Assembly: GCA_016630955.3 (NCBI GenBank)
Contig: CM050002.1
Location: 372,001 to 436,000, forward strand
DNA from: Didymella arachidicola
Taxonomy: Eukaryota; Ascomycota; Dothideomycetes; Pleosporales; Didymellaceae
Length of the DNA: 64,000 nucleotides
Direction of reading: 5' to 3'
Within the stretch, counting starts at the first letter, position 1. Each line of letters begins with the position of its first letter. The notes under the pieces were generated by a model. That model was not told the origin of the DNA, made no database searches, and saw nothing but the letters and a program-made list of their open reading frames with translations. The translations under genes and the position numbers were made by a program. Shown piece by piece: positions 29,320 through 40,317 of this stretch.

Positions 29320-31483
29320 TCATTCAATCGTAATATTCTGTGCTTTGACGCCTGTCTGCAGCGCTTCACCATTCATGACACCATGTACGAATATCTCTCT
29401 AATTAGACAATAATAACCGAACTTTTGCTGACGACGGAGTACAAATGGCAGACCTCCTCGATGCAATATCCAGATCTTATCACCTTCTTTGAGAGACCTT
29501 GGTCCGGTGCCAAGGTAACCGCTATGCATCCTGAAGAGGCGTCGTTTCTTCCCCCCACTCTGCTCGAGTTCGTGTTGAAGTTGTGCTAAGCCAATCGGAG
29601 AGTAAGTGCCATCGAACATGTCCTCTATGACAGTGGCAAGGCGCTTCTTGTATGTCTTCAGAGAATACGCAGATCCTACGGGTTCAAGGCTAAGTAAAGT
29701 GCGCCATTCTGGGTAGATAGACTCTGATCGTGGCGAGTGATGCAGCTGAAACTCATCTTTGCTTGACCATGGCATCAGGCGATGGCGGATCTGCAGATTC
29801 AAGATGTAGTCGATGAACAAAGTACCTGCCTCTGGCGGCGCGGGACAAACGTGCGCATATGTGTCGGTTGTCAACGTTCGCCACAGAACCTCGACGCGCG
29901 AAGGCCTCATCCCACCCCCACTGGGATCTGGGTACGGCACATCGAGAGGAAGTGCTAGCTTGAGGACACTCGCCCACGAAGCAGACGGATCATGCGACTC
30001 GTCTGAAAGGCTTGATGTCTGATCGATGTAGTCCAATCGGTAGCCTTGCACGTCAAGCAGGCCGCTTTCCGTGGTGAAAACATTCATATGCCAAGCACTG
30101 TGACCTGAAGCCCTCCAATGACCCTTTCCGCGGTAACGCAGGGGATAAGGATCAATACTGACGCTGTAGTCAGGGACCCAGGATGGAAGACCAGTAGTGC
30201 GTCGGATGCTAGAATCTTCAACATGCGAAAGTACTGAAAGGCTACGGTAAGTCATTAATAGAGCTCTTGCAGTTGCCGTGTAGACTTGCTGTACGCTCAA
30301 GTTGTAGTCGAGCGTAATTGCTGTTGGGTAAGTACGGAATGGCGCCGTCAATAAGCTTGCCAATCCAAGAAAGGCATACACACCTTGTCCCTTGGGTCAG
30401 TGGATTTTGAGAAACGGTGTTTCTGCAAAAGCATCGTGAATTGTAGCTGATTTTTCATCTTCTGGTCGGAGTCCAAGCCAGAGGATATTGCCACTCATGT
30501 TTCGTTCAGAAACAGAGGGCTAATCCCCACCGAGAGCTTCGACTGCAGTACCCGCTTGTAGATGCCAGGGTGCCTCTGGAGCTCTTTGAGATGCTTCAGC
30601 TTTTTAGTTCGAAGGTGGTGATACTACTTCGTCGTTTCAATGAAGGACAATTTTCTTGATAGCTTCTTCCACAGAAAGACTCTGGTTCCACATACAACGA
30701 CAGGTGAATTGCCTAGTGTAATCTCTTGTACAACCTGCGGGTTCTTAGGATCCACCTATCCCACTTACCCACGCGTGCCTGAACCAGGGACGATTGATTA
30801 GTGCAATAAACCCCAACCAGTTGTGGTGTGTCAAGTGTGGCTTCGGGCTGTGCGTGACTTCTGCCGGTCATAGAATGAGGTATATGGGATGCTGCACCAA
30901 TCGGTCTCTGGTATGGCGGAAATTTTCTGTATGACCTCAAGTGCATCTGCGGTGAAGTCATCCTCCGCCCCAGCCAGACCACAACCCCGCTGGCTCTGTG
31001 GAAGATGTCGGCCATTCGTGCTACCTGTGCATTCCGTTCCAGCACGTTTTGTTGATCGACACAGAGAGCATCGACCCAGTAATATGTGGGAGTCTTGGGC
31101 ATCAGTGGCATGTTGGTCGAGTTGCCGAGCATGTGTAAAGCATCTCGAAGGTTGCCTGTGATCTTCACAAGACGGCCATCGCAGACGATGCGGTGTCGAC
31201 GCGCCCGGCCGAATATCTCAATGTCGTCCTTACGATCAAGAAGTCGCGCATCGCGGTGACGAGAGATACATTGTGCAAGTATATCTCTAGCGGATGTCGA
31301 GGATCTCTTGATGGTTTTCTCACTGTGACCCCACGTGTAACTCAATGCCTTGAAGGAGGGCGCATTCTCGAGTTCGAATGTTTTCAACGAATACCGGACC
31401 CTGCTCTTGCCTGTCGACGGTACTATCTCAAGCAGGGGTGTGCTGTTTTTTGTAGGCAATGGCTGGTAAATGTAGTTGCTCAT
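29320..31483 (-). pseudogene. Decayed HET-domain gene
   Basis: I take ATG 31,483 (MSNYIYQPLPT) as the ancestral start. The HET domain is clear: FKALSYTWGHS, ITGNLRDALHML, YYWVDALCVDQQNVLERNAQV, ASGVVVWLG. After WLG the family text continues only in another frame (AEDDFTADALEVIQKISAIP), so one base is missing. The next part (NWLGFIALINRPWFRHAW) is in a third frame, then VVQEITLGNSPVVVCGTRVF. A TAG interrupts FIETTK-YHHL. A 2-bp TG insertion separates STDPRDKV from YAFLGLASLL. The last 353 codons (30,381-29,320) are open. HET proteins trigger incompatibility cell death; this copy cannot make a full protein. No set of introns would repair all these shifts. Confidence 0.8.
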
Positions 31484-32145
31484 CCAAAACGCCGGGTCCT
31501 GAGCGGCACGCACATGGCTCAGCAGGCTACGCAGCCGCATCAGATCTGATGGCCCCTGCTGGGTTTGGCGCATGAGCCAGACATACACGCATAAAGTAAT
31601 CAGCGCGTCTGCTGTGAGAGTGAGTTGAACCGAGATGATCGATAACCCGTTAACAGGGGGTTAGGTGCGGAGGAACTAGTTTCACCTGGAAGGTGGAGAT
31701 TGCAGCCATATCGAAGAAGCCATCCGACATTGTTCCATGTGCAAGATTGATGCAAGTCGAAGAACATACTTCGCAATGACAACAACATTGCGCAGTGCAG
31801 GCAGGAATGGGCGGTCAGCATCGCGCTAGCTGGCGTGAAGGCAGTTGCGAGCAATATCGATCTTGAAGCACACGCCCAAACGCTCCACCACCCTCACAGC
31901 TCCCGCACCGCTTCGTAAGAGACGACTGACAAGCGTGTATGTGTGATGTGAAGTTCGATTATGGTAGCAAGTGACCGTTGCACAGGCGTGGACAATGCCG
32001 CAAGGGGGAATTTTCACGCGTCAATGGCTGACTAACGATCGGCGGCAGCACCTCGCGACGCCAAATCGTCGTCGTCATACCTCTATACTCCTCACACGCG
32101 CTATGAGGATTGCTTTCTTCGCGTTTGAAATGCCCACCATCACGC
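31484..32145. other. Intergenic region upstream of the tubby/LURP-like gene
   Basis: The 662-bp stretch between divergent genes shows no family-like frame. It ends in a TATA-like tract. Confidence 0.5.
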
Positions 32146-32153
32146 TATATATA
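32146..32153 (+). promoter_or_regulatory. Possible TATA box
   Basis: TATATATA lies 46-53 bp upstream of ATG 32,199. That implies a short 5' leader if used. The call rests on sequence and position only. Confidence 0.4.
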
Positions 32154-32198
32154 CCACGGCCCTTTGACTAGCCTACGTGGCCGTCATGCAAGCCCACC

Positions 32199-32993
32199 AT
32201 GGAAAGGCAGCAGCAATTTGTACGCCTCGGTTTGGATGAGGCACTTCATTTGCATGACGACCACGACTATCACGACGAAGAGCTACCTGACTACAATGCT
32301 TCGACAGCAGCTCCTGCCTATAATGATGGCGACTACAATGCACCTTACCAGACCTACCAATTGCGGCGATATGACCGTCGAATACAGATGCTAGTGGCAT
32401 ATGGGCCCTCTACGAATGCTGCATACCGAATCACGACGAATACGTTCCGGCTCTTCTTAAAGAGACCTGAGATGGAGGTGCTATACACCGGCGACGGACG
32501 TATGCGGACATTGGCAGCTATATCCTTTGACGATGATGGGCCACTGCCCTGGCGACCGCGTGCGCATTTCAATCATATAGACGCGGACGGAGTCGCAGAG
32601 AGATACGACATGGAGTCGCGGAATTTCGCCGACTGGTCATTTGCAATCGGGAACACGGTGTATGAGTGGAAACTTGGCATGTGGCCCATTTCGCTGGAGC
32701 TGAGCCAACAGCGCTCGGGCCTGGTCATTGCGCGCTTCACGTATTCAGACCGAGGAACACTGGCTGTCCGTGGAGGCGAAGTTGGCGATCTTGTCGTCTA
32801 CCGGGACGGCTTGACAATGCAGAGAGACGGGGTAGGGAAGGTTGTGTGCAGTATGATGGTAGCGTTAACGCAGCTGCAAAAGCTTGGGAGACATTACCAT
32901 AACGATGACGCAACAAGAGCCCGCACGAACTCCATGGCGAGAGAACAATCGCTAGCGCACCGGGGATCGTCTGCCGGTTTCTCAACCATCTGA
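32199..32993 (+). CDS. Tubby/LURP-one-like beta-barrel protein (tentative)
   Basis: This is a 264-residue single-exon frame with its own ATG and a TATA-like tract upstream. The N-terminus is acidic and His/Asp-rich (HLHDDHDYHDEELPDYN), with PAYNDGDYNAPYQTYQLRR. The rest alternates short strands: NAAYRITTNTFRLFLKRPEM, EVLYTGDGRMRTLAAISF, VYEWKLGMWPISLEL, GLVIARFTYSDR. Then comes a hydrophobic helix VVCSMMVALTQLQKLGRHYH. This resembles fungal tubby-C-like/LURP-one proteins, in which the last helix fills the barrel. Function is unknown. The family link is my pattern judgement, not a search result. Confidence 0.6.
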   Translation: MERQQQFVRLGLDEALHLHDDHDYHDEELPDYNASTAAPAYNDGDYNAPYQTYQLRRYDRRIQMLVAYGPSTNAAYRITTNTFRLFLKRPEMEVLYTGDGRMRTLAAISFDDDGPLPWRPRAHFNHIDADGVAERYDMESRNFADWSFAIGNTVYEWKLGMWPISLELSQQRSGLVIARFTYSDRGTLAVRGGEVGDLVVYRDGLTMQRDGVGKVVCSMMVALTQLQKLGRHYHNDDATRARTNSMAREQSLAHRGSSAGFSTI

Positions 32994-34601
32994 GACGGTG
33001 ATGGTGAATCATTCTATGCGCCCATGGGGTTGACCGAGGCACAGCAGCAATGCGGTCGCGCAAGAACGGCCTCTCAAGTGGAGAAGAACAGATGTACAGC
33101 CAAGCGTTGTTCACGACAATGTGTCGCTAATGTAGTCGGTCAGTTGGCAGGGAAGGTGAGACACCTTATCTATCTATACAAAGTCCCCACTTGCCTATCT
33201 ATGCAAACAGCTCTGGGTGCTGGAGTGTCTGAGACGAGGGATGCAAATGGGCACAATGAATGAAGCATGCCTTGGCATCGCAGTGCGAGATGAAGCTGTC
33301 GCCGTACTGTGGTAGGCGCGTAGGGCCAAATGAGCAATCAATGTACCGAACACATCATCACATGTATGGTGCAGCTTGTGGCAGATCGCCATCAAAAGAC
33401 AGCGGCGCGGCCCGCAGGACCGTCGTTCGGTGTGCAGCTAGGCTAACAACCGTTGTCAGGCAGGAGAGTTCAACGGTCGCTTGGAGCGCTGTGTGGCCTG
33501 TCTTTGCTGTCTCTGGCGTGTATCTCGAAGCAGCGCATTGTGTCTCGCTGGTGTCGCACGTCTCGCACAGCCGCGGCATTGCATTGGCAGGCGTGGCGTG
33601 GGCGCAGGTAAGCCGTTAGTCGAGTCTCTCGCGGTCTGGAACTGCAGCGATGAATCTGCCGATCGCTCCTGGCAGGTGGAGATGGCAAAGAAACAAACAT
33701 GGAACAAGGTGGGTCGCTCACGGTGGGTCTCTCAGCAGCGACATAATAGTCAAGGAGAACGACGGCCGCCGACAAATGTGATTGCTGCGAGACATGCGAT
33801 TGCATAATGGCATGCATCCCAAGACATCCGCCGCCGCCGTTGGCTGCGCTCTGTCGCTCTGTCTGCGACCCCCAGCTGCGGCAGCCGGGTTTAACCTGCA
33901 CGGGGTTGCGCAGCCCAGCCGTGTTTCTCTGCAAGCGACGTTGCTAGCCGCTCATGGGCCTGCTGCTAATTTCAACGGGGCCGCGCAGGCTCGTGTTTCC
34001 TTTTCGGCAGCCAGAGCAAAGCAGCGCAGCGCCCGGCTGGTCGTGGCGTGTCTGGTGTCTGGTGTCTGGTGTCTTGGGTGTTCGCCTGCTGCCATCCACG
34101 TCCACTCAGCTCCATTCGCGTCCGTTCGCGTCCTTTTACTGCGCCCCCCGTCTGCTTGGATCCTGCGCGCCGCTCGTCCCCTCTTTCACGCGAATCTGCG
34201 CTTCCGTCTGTTGAGCGACCTGAGTCTGCTGTCCGAGGCTGTCTCCCCCTTTTGGGCCTAGCCGTGTCTGTGTTGTGCAGCTGCTTTCACCACACCACCG
34301 CCTTCTTCTCCACAGCTCCCGCCGAGCCGCGACTCCAGATCTTCGATCGTCGCACCGGGAGAATCTTCCAGAGCACCCTCGTCGACCAGCAGCAGCCCTT
34401 CGCACCGCTCGCACCGAGGAATGGGACACACGCAGCCGCACCTTTGCCCTCCGACCCCGTCGACTCCCGCATCTCTCAGCTGCACCTCGCCAGTAGCGTG
34501 TGCTGACTGACAACCGCACCACCGCTCCGGGCCTCCGCTGCCTGCCCCTCGCCGCCGCCCACCGAACACCTACACACGCCCCAGAGCTGGTTTGACGTGC
34601 C
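32994..34601 (+). other. Long upstream region of the SLN1 gene
   Basis: This 1.6-kb stretch has no domain-bearing frame. From about 34,000 it is rich in C and T with short direct repeats (GTGTCTGGTGTCTGGTGTCT near 34,047; TTCGCGTCCGTTCGCGTCC near 34,115). It looks like a promoter plus a pyrimidine-rich 5' leader. Confidence 0.5.
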
Positions 34602-37600
34602 ATGGTGAAGATGCGGATCCCCATCCGCGAACAGTTGGGATGTCTGGTCTTGCTGGCGAGCATGATCGGCCTGGCCGTGATTGCCATTGCGACCTGGGTC
34701 ACGAATCACAACTTCGTGCTCACCATTCGGTGGGTTCATCAACCGGCGAATAGAATGGGCGGCTGACATGGGCATAGATCCACGAGACTCAACCTGACCG
34801 CCTCGCTCAAGGCAGCCCAGGTCTCCTCAAGCCTTAACCTCATGCAGATCGTTGTGAACCAAGCGTCGAATCGACTCGCTCCGCAATCCGCTCTAGAACG
34901 CTACTACGACCAAAAGAACAATTCGGCTGAGAATTGGGGCAGGACCAACGAGGATTACGATGCTCTGTTCAGTGGAAGCGCGAGTAGCCGTATGGCTGTT
35001 CAGGCCCGCATATACCGCAGAGATACCAGCGACGAGATCCTGTTTAGCCGGACTGCCAACACCATGCTCAACGTGCAGCTACCCTACAACGGCGCCAATG
35101 GGCAGCCAGCTACGTTCGGCGACCCAGACTACGGCTATATTCCTGAGCTCTATCCCAGATTCAACGTCACCGCCATACCTGTCAATAGTTCCTTCAACAG
35201 GTACGAAGGAAATTTTGACGGTCGACCCATCAACAATAGCAGCTATCTTTTTTCAGGACCGTACAAGGTCAACGACGATCTGAGTCTGGTGTCAATCACG
35301 TTGCCGATCATCAACAATACCTCGAACATCGATACCCTGGGCTGGCTGACAACTGTACTGGACGCTTCCCTTCTGACCAACATCATCAATCAACTAGAAG
35401 GTCTCGGTGACAGTGGTCTGACGATGCTCTTCGGACCTGAGAACGCCACGAATTGCTTCCCAACTGGCTACCTTTACGACAGCCCAACCTCAGATCCTCC
35501 AGAAAATGCGCAAGTGCGCTTTCTGGTCCCACCCACGGCCAGGACTGATGTGACAAGGCATGGTCGATATGCACATCCCATGAGCCCACCACCCTTCGAC
35601 TGGACGCTGTTCCCTGCCATCAAGCAAGCTTACACCAAGAAGACAGGTGCCACGAATAACGCAGGAAGTATCATCTCGACTCGCAACGAAGAGAATGACA
35701 ATGTCGCTATTGGGTATGGTGTCGTCGATAGCCCGATGGTTGATTGGGTTCTTCTCGTCGAACAGTCACATGGTGAGGTATGGGGACCGATATATCATTT
35801 GCGGAATGTTATCATCGCCTGCGTGTTTGGCACTATGGGGGCTATGCTCTTCCTTACTTTTCCCCTCGCACACTATTCCAGTCGACCGATTCGACGTCTG
35901 CGAGACGCTACGAAGAAAACTGTTGCGCCGCATCTTTTCGAAGACGATCTCAGCTTGAGCTCTGGCAATGATGGCGCCAACGACGATCACGATGAAGTAC
36001 TCGCCCGCAAGGAGGGACTTTTTGGTCAAATCGTTCACTACAGAAGAAACCAGATGGCCAGCAAAGCGGAAAAGAGAGAGGCCGAGAGGAGACGTCAATT
36101 CCGTATACCCAGTAAAGTCAAGGACAGGAAGCACTTCATCCATGACGAGTTGACTGATCTCACCAAGACGTTCAATGAGATGACAGACGAACTCATGATG
36201 CAATATGAGAGGCTGGAAGAGAGGGTACAGCAACGGACGGCCGAGCTAAACGAGAGTAAGAAGGCGGCTGAAGCAGCGAACGAGAGCAAGACCTTGTTTA
36301 TTGCAAATATCTCGCACGAGCTCAAGACACCACTCAACGGCATCTTGGGTATGTGCGCCGTCTGCATGTCTGAAGACGACCCAGTCAAGCTCAGAAGATC
36401 CCTGGGGATTATCTATAAGAGCGGCGACCTCCTTCTCAACCTTCTCACAGATCTACTGACGTTCAGTAAGAACCAGGTGGGACAGCAGCTTAGCTTGGAC
36501 GAAAAAGAGTTCAGACTACGCGATATCAGCTCGCAGGTACTGGCCATCTTTGACAAGCAAGCAAAGGAGGGCGGCATCAACCTGAATGTACGTTTCGAAG
36601 GACCCTACGATGCCAATCTCAACGACAACGGACGACCGAACCGCGCCGGTGACCTCGGGCCTTATGGCTTAGGGAGACTCAAGGACATGATTCTTTATGG
36701 CGATCAACACCGGATTTTGCAAGTTGTGATCAACCTTGTATCGAACAGTTTGAAGTTCACGCCACACGGGGGAAATGTCGTCCTAACCATTCGCTGCACG
36801 GGAGAAGCACACATGACCGACAGCCGAAAAGCTTCGCTGGCTTCTAGGCAGAGCTCAGCAAGAAATTCGAAGAGCCGGTTTAGGGCGACAAGCTCAGAAG
36901 TAGGGTCGATGTCGACTACCAGTCCCAACGGCTTCGCAACAGCGAACCACATCAACCCGCTCGAGAAGCCTAACGCCTACTCCCACATTATGATCACCGA
37001 TCGAACAGCGACTCCCCCGCCAGGGCGATGGTTAGCGTTCGAGTTTGAGGTCGAGGATACAGGACCAGGCATCCCTGAGGATATCCATGCTAAGATCTTT
37101 GAGCCGTTCGTACAGGGAGATTTGGGCCTCAGCAAGAAGTACGGCGGTACCGGTCTCGGCTTAAGTATCTGCTCGCAACTGGCAGGCTTAATGAAGGGTA
37201 CCATTGGTCTGAAGAGTGAGGTCGGCCATGGCAGTGTGTTCACCATGTTGATACCGCTCAAGCACCTGTCGAGTCGTGCGGATAGCACGGCGAGTTCACA
37301 AGTCGATCCAAACTCGCGGCGTAACTCATCAGTCGACGAGCCACGTGCTGTGTCGCGGGAAGATGCTCGATCTGTGCGTTCGGGCCACTCTGTCAAAAGC
37401 AGTGAGAGACCAGTGCCTGTCGTGAATGCGAATGCTGCTGCTGCCGGGACCACAGCAGGTCCGGTATCGTTCGAACAAGATTCGCAACCACGTTTGGTCG
37501 GGCTGAGCCAACCATTCTTCGCTTCAAATGCTCCCCTGGAATCGCCCAACTCACAAGCAGCGGCGATGCAACGGGTGGAAGCCGAAGCCACCAAGGGTGG

Positions 37601-38210
37601 GAAAAAGATCAAGGTTCTTGTTGCGGAAGACAACACAACTAATCAGATCGTGGTCATGCGCATGCTCAAGCTTGAAGACGTTTACGACGTGACAGTAGCA
37701 AAGGATGGTCAAGAGGCTCTTGACAGGGTCAAGGAAAGCATGGAAGCGGGCGATCCCTACAATCTGATCTTCATGGACGTACAGATGCCGAACATGGACG
37801 GTCTGGACTCGACAAGGCTGATTCGCCAATCTGGATTCTCTGCTCCCATTGTCGCTTTGACCGCATACGCCGAAGAGGTAAGCTCTCACAATCACGTTGC
37901 CTTGCCTGATGATACTAACGAGGCATAGTCCAACGTCAAACAGTGCATGGAGTCGGGTATGGACTTCTTCCTGTCAAAACCGATCCGTCGACCTGCCCTC
38001 AAGCATGTCCTGAAAACTTACTGTCCTCCCATCGTCGAAGAAGACGAAGGTGGACAGAATACTCCACCCAAAGGCTCGCCAAACCCGGCAGCGGGACCTG
38101 TTCCAATTAGCACATCCGACGCTGCTTTACAGCCAAAAGCGCCTTTTTCGATCAAAGCCGGTACGAGCGAACACATGGATTCGCCCGCGATATCACCTGG
38201 CACTAAATGA
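34602..38210 (+). CDS. SLN1: SLN1-type osmosensor hybrid histidine kinase (group VI)
   Basis: The 1,169-residue protein is coded by three exons: 34602-34729, 34778-37877 and 37929-38210, with introns of 48 and 51 nt. First membrane segment: LVLLASMIGLAVIAIATWV. A large extracellular sensor domain of about 330 residues follows, then a second segment (NVIIACVFGTMGAMLFLTF) and a HAMP-like linker. The phospho-acceptor His is about residue 556 in NISHELKTPLNG. ATPase motifs are LQVVINLVSNSLKFT, VEDTGPGIPED and YGGTGLGLSIC. The receiver Asp is about residue 1043 in IFMDVQMPNMDG; its Lys is in FFLSKPIRRP. Two membrane segments with one receiver are typical of SLN1/TcsB, which signals through Ypd1 and Ssk1 to the HOG pathway. 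Symbol given by homology. Confidence 0.92.
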
Positions 38211-38448
38211 GTTCGCTCACTTTTTTTTTCTTCCTTCAATTGGCTCGATACCCTATGATCTTGTAATGCATAGCGCACGATTCTCCTACCCCCATTTTCC
38301 TAATCCTAGTATCTTACACATAAGCATGGCGCCGGTTTGGATCGAATGTTGGTTCGAAAAGTAACGCAAGTTAGTTAGGCGTTTATTTCTTTTAGCATCT
38401 GGGGGAGATGCATGGAGATCCCTGAGTTTCTAATTTTCTAAGTATATA

Positions 38449-40313
38449 ACGTACCTCACGGGTAAGTGGGCCACCCTGTCTAGTGGGCCACTTTTGCCAA
38501 GACCACACCAAAACTCTCTCCCTACACTAATGCCTCAACAACAAGGTCAATCAGACGCGTTAAAAGAAGCTCGGATACAGCTTGCACTTCAAGCTATCAA
38601 ACAGGATGCGAATCTCTCCCTGCGACGCGTTGCAGCTATCTTCAACGTGCCCCGAACTACACTAGCCCAACGACGCGCTGGACAGCCCTCAAGAGTTGAT
38701 TCTATGCCTAGCCGACGGTATCTGGATGAGCACGCAGAGGAGGCGATTGTTGATCACGTTCTTTACCTTATACAGCGAGGAGAACCCCCTCGCTTGTCAG
38801 ATGTGGCTGATATGGCCAATTTGCTGCGACAAGAGCGTGGAATGGCCCCTGTTGGCCGAAATTGGCCCAGTACGTTTGTAAAGCGTCAACCAAGGCTAAA
38901 AGTAAAGTTTAGTCGCAAGTATGACTACAAGAGAGCCCTCTGCGAGGATCCTGAGATAATACAGGGCTGGTTCAGCCTAGTAGCTAATGTCAAAGCTAAG
39001 TACGGCATTGTGGACGAAGACACGTACAACTTTGACGAGACTGGCTTTGCAATGGGTCAGATTACCCCTGGAGCAGTGGTTGCAGACGTAGAGAACCGAG
39101 GACGAGCAAAGCAGATACAGCCAGGCAATAAGGAGTGGGCTACGTTAATCTTAGGCGTAAATGCTGCAGGGTGGGCTATTCCACCCTTTATTATCCTTAA
39201 AGCCAAAACCCACACCACCAACTGGTCTAAGGACAAAGATCTGCCCCAGGACTGGGTAATTGGGGTCTCTGAGAACGGCTGGACCAACAACGAGCTTGGT
39301 CTTGACTGGTTGAAGCACTTTAACAGGCATACTAAGGAGCGTACCTATGGGACCCACCGTTTGCTACTTATAGACGGCCATGAGAGCCACCAGGCCGCAG
39401 CATTCACCCAATACTGCAAAGAGAACAAGATTGTAACTCTTACAATGCCTGCGCACTCATCGCACCTCTTGCAGCTGCTTGATGTGGGTTGTTTTGCCCC
39501 TTTGAAGCGGGAGTACGGGCATCAGGTCAACAAGCTCTCGCGCAACCGGATCAACCACATAGACAAGCAGTCGTTCCTAGTATGCTTAAGAGCAGCATAT
39601 AACGCGACTATCACCCCTAGCAACATCCAGGGAGGGTTCCGAGGCGCTGGATTGGTCCCCTTTGACCCAGAACGGGTCATATCAACCCTCAATGTGAGGC
39701 TGCGGACTCCATCACCCCAACTACCTACCAACAACGAGCCCTGGCAGTCCCAAACCCCCAAAAACCTGCTTGAATTTCAGTCGCAATCAACTCTAATTCG
39801 AGACAAGTATAAGAGGCAGCAGGGCAGCTCACCAAATTCAGTGTATAGCGCGCTAGAGCACTATGCAAAGGGGGGAGCAAAGGTAGCGCACCAGCTTGCG
39901 TTGATGAGAAAGGAACGTGATGAGCTTCGAGAGGCTCTAGCAGCTGCAACAGAGCGCAAATCACATAAAAGGAAGCGAATTCAAACAGGAGGGAGCATAA
40001 CAGTTGAAGAGGCACAGCGTTTAACTGCTCTAAAGGAGTTTGGCGTGCGTGGTGATGGTAAGAAGCCAAAGAAGAGGATGCGCGCTGAAGGAGGTGAACT
40101 ATCCCAACGACGGTGTGGAACGTGCGGAGAGACAGGGCACAACGCGCGAACGTGTAAATAACACTTATCTACCATGGACCTTGCCAGGACGTCTTCCTCA
40201 GAACCCCCATACGCGAGGTGCTGTTACTATACTACAATTTAATGTGAAGTTTGGTGTGGTCTTGGCAAAAGTGGCCCACTAGACAGGGTGGCCCACTTAC
40301 CCGTGAGGTACGT
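38449..40313 (+). mobile_element. E10: structurally intact group-A element
   Basis: The 1,865-bp element has TA at 38,447-38,448 and 40,314-40,315. The inverted repeats match perfectly over 64 bp: tip ACGTACCTCACGGGTA, iteron AGTGGGCCAC twice with 7 bp between, then CTTTTGCCAAGACCACACC. It lies 238 bp downstream of the SLN1 stop. Its right TA directly abuts the TA of E11. Confidence 0.94.
38530..40161 (+). CDS. Group-A DDE_1 transposase of E10, intact
   Basis: This 543-residue open frame starts at ATG 38,530 (MPQQQGQSDALKEARIQ). Domains as in E12: psq helix-turn-helix (RRVAAIFNVPRTTLAQRRAG), CENP-B-type region, DDE_1 core, coiled coil (ALMRKERDELREALAAATE), RKSHKRKRIQ, and knuckle CGTCGETGHNARTCK right at the C-terminus. 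The catalytic Asp are all present: NFDETGF, LIDGHESH and LQLLDVG (Asp318). The Leu before LDVG replaces a Pro found in most relatives. With perfect end repeats and no stop, this copy may be autonomous. The protein ends some eight residues earlier than E1 and E12. Confidence 0.92.
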   Translation: MPQQQGQSDALKEARIQLALQAIKQDANLSLRRVAAIFNVPRTTLAQRRAGQPSRVDSMPSRRYLDEHAEEAIVDHVLYLIQRGEPPRLSDVADMANLLRQERGMAPVGRNWPSTFVKRQPRLKVKFSRKYDYKRALCEDPEIIQGWFSLVANVKAKYGIVDEDTYNFDETGFAMGQITPGAVVADVENRGRAKQIQPGNKEWATLILGVNAAGWAIPPFIILKAKTHTTNWSKDKDLPQDWVIGVSENGWTNNELGLDWLKHFNRHTKERTYGTHRLLLIDGHESHQAAAFTQYCKENKIVTLTMPAHSSHLLQLLDVGCFAPLKREYGHQVNKLSRNRINHIDKQSFLVCLRAAYNATITPSNIQGGFRGAGLVPFDPERVISTLNVRLRTPSPQLPTNNEPWQSQTPKNLLEFQSQSTLIRDKYKRQQGSSPNSVYSALEHYAKGGAKVAHQLALMRKERDELREALAAATERKSHKRKRIQTGGSITVEEAQRLTALKEFGVRGDGKKPKKRMRAEGGELSQRRCGTCGETGHNARTCK

Positions 40314-40317
40314 TATA

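Noticed and set aside
29320..31588. A functional two-exon HET gene
   Set aside because: The conserved HET text uses three frames, with a stop and a 2-bp insertion inside conserved motifs; introns cannot explain all of them.
33470..34775. Several 70-190 codon frames on both strands upstream of SLN1
   Set aside because: Low-complexity Arg/Ser/Cys translations in GC-rich leader DNA, overlapping in many frames, with no recognisable domain.
36977..37636. A 219-codon minus-strand frame inside SLN1
   Set aside because: Antisense shadow of the kinase and receiver region, with no features of its own.
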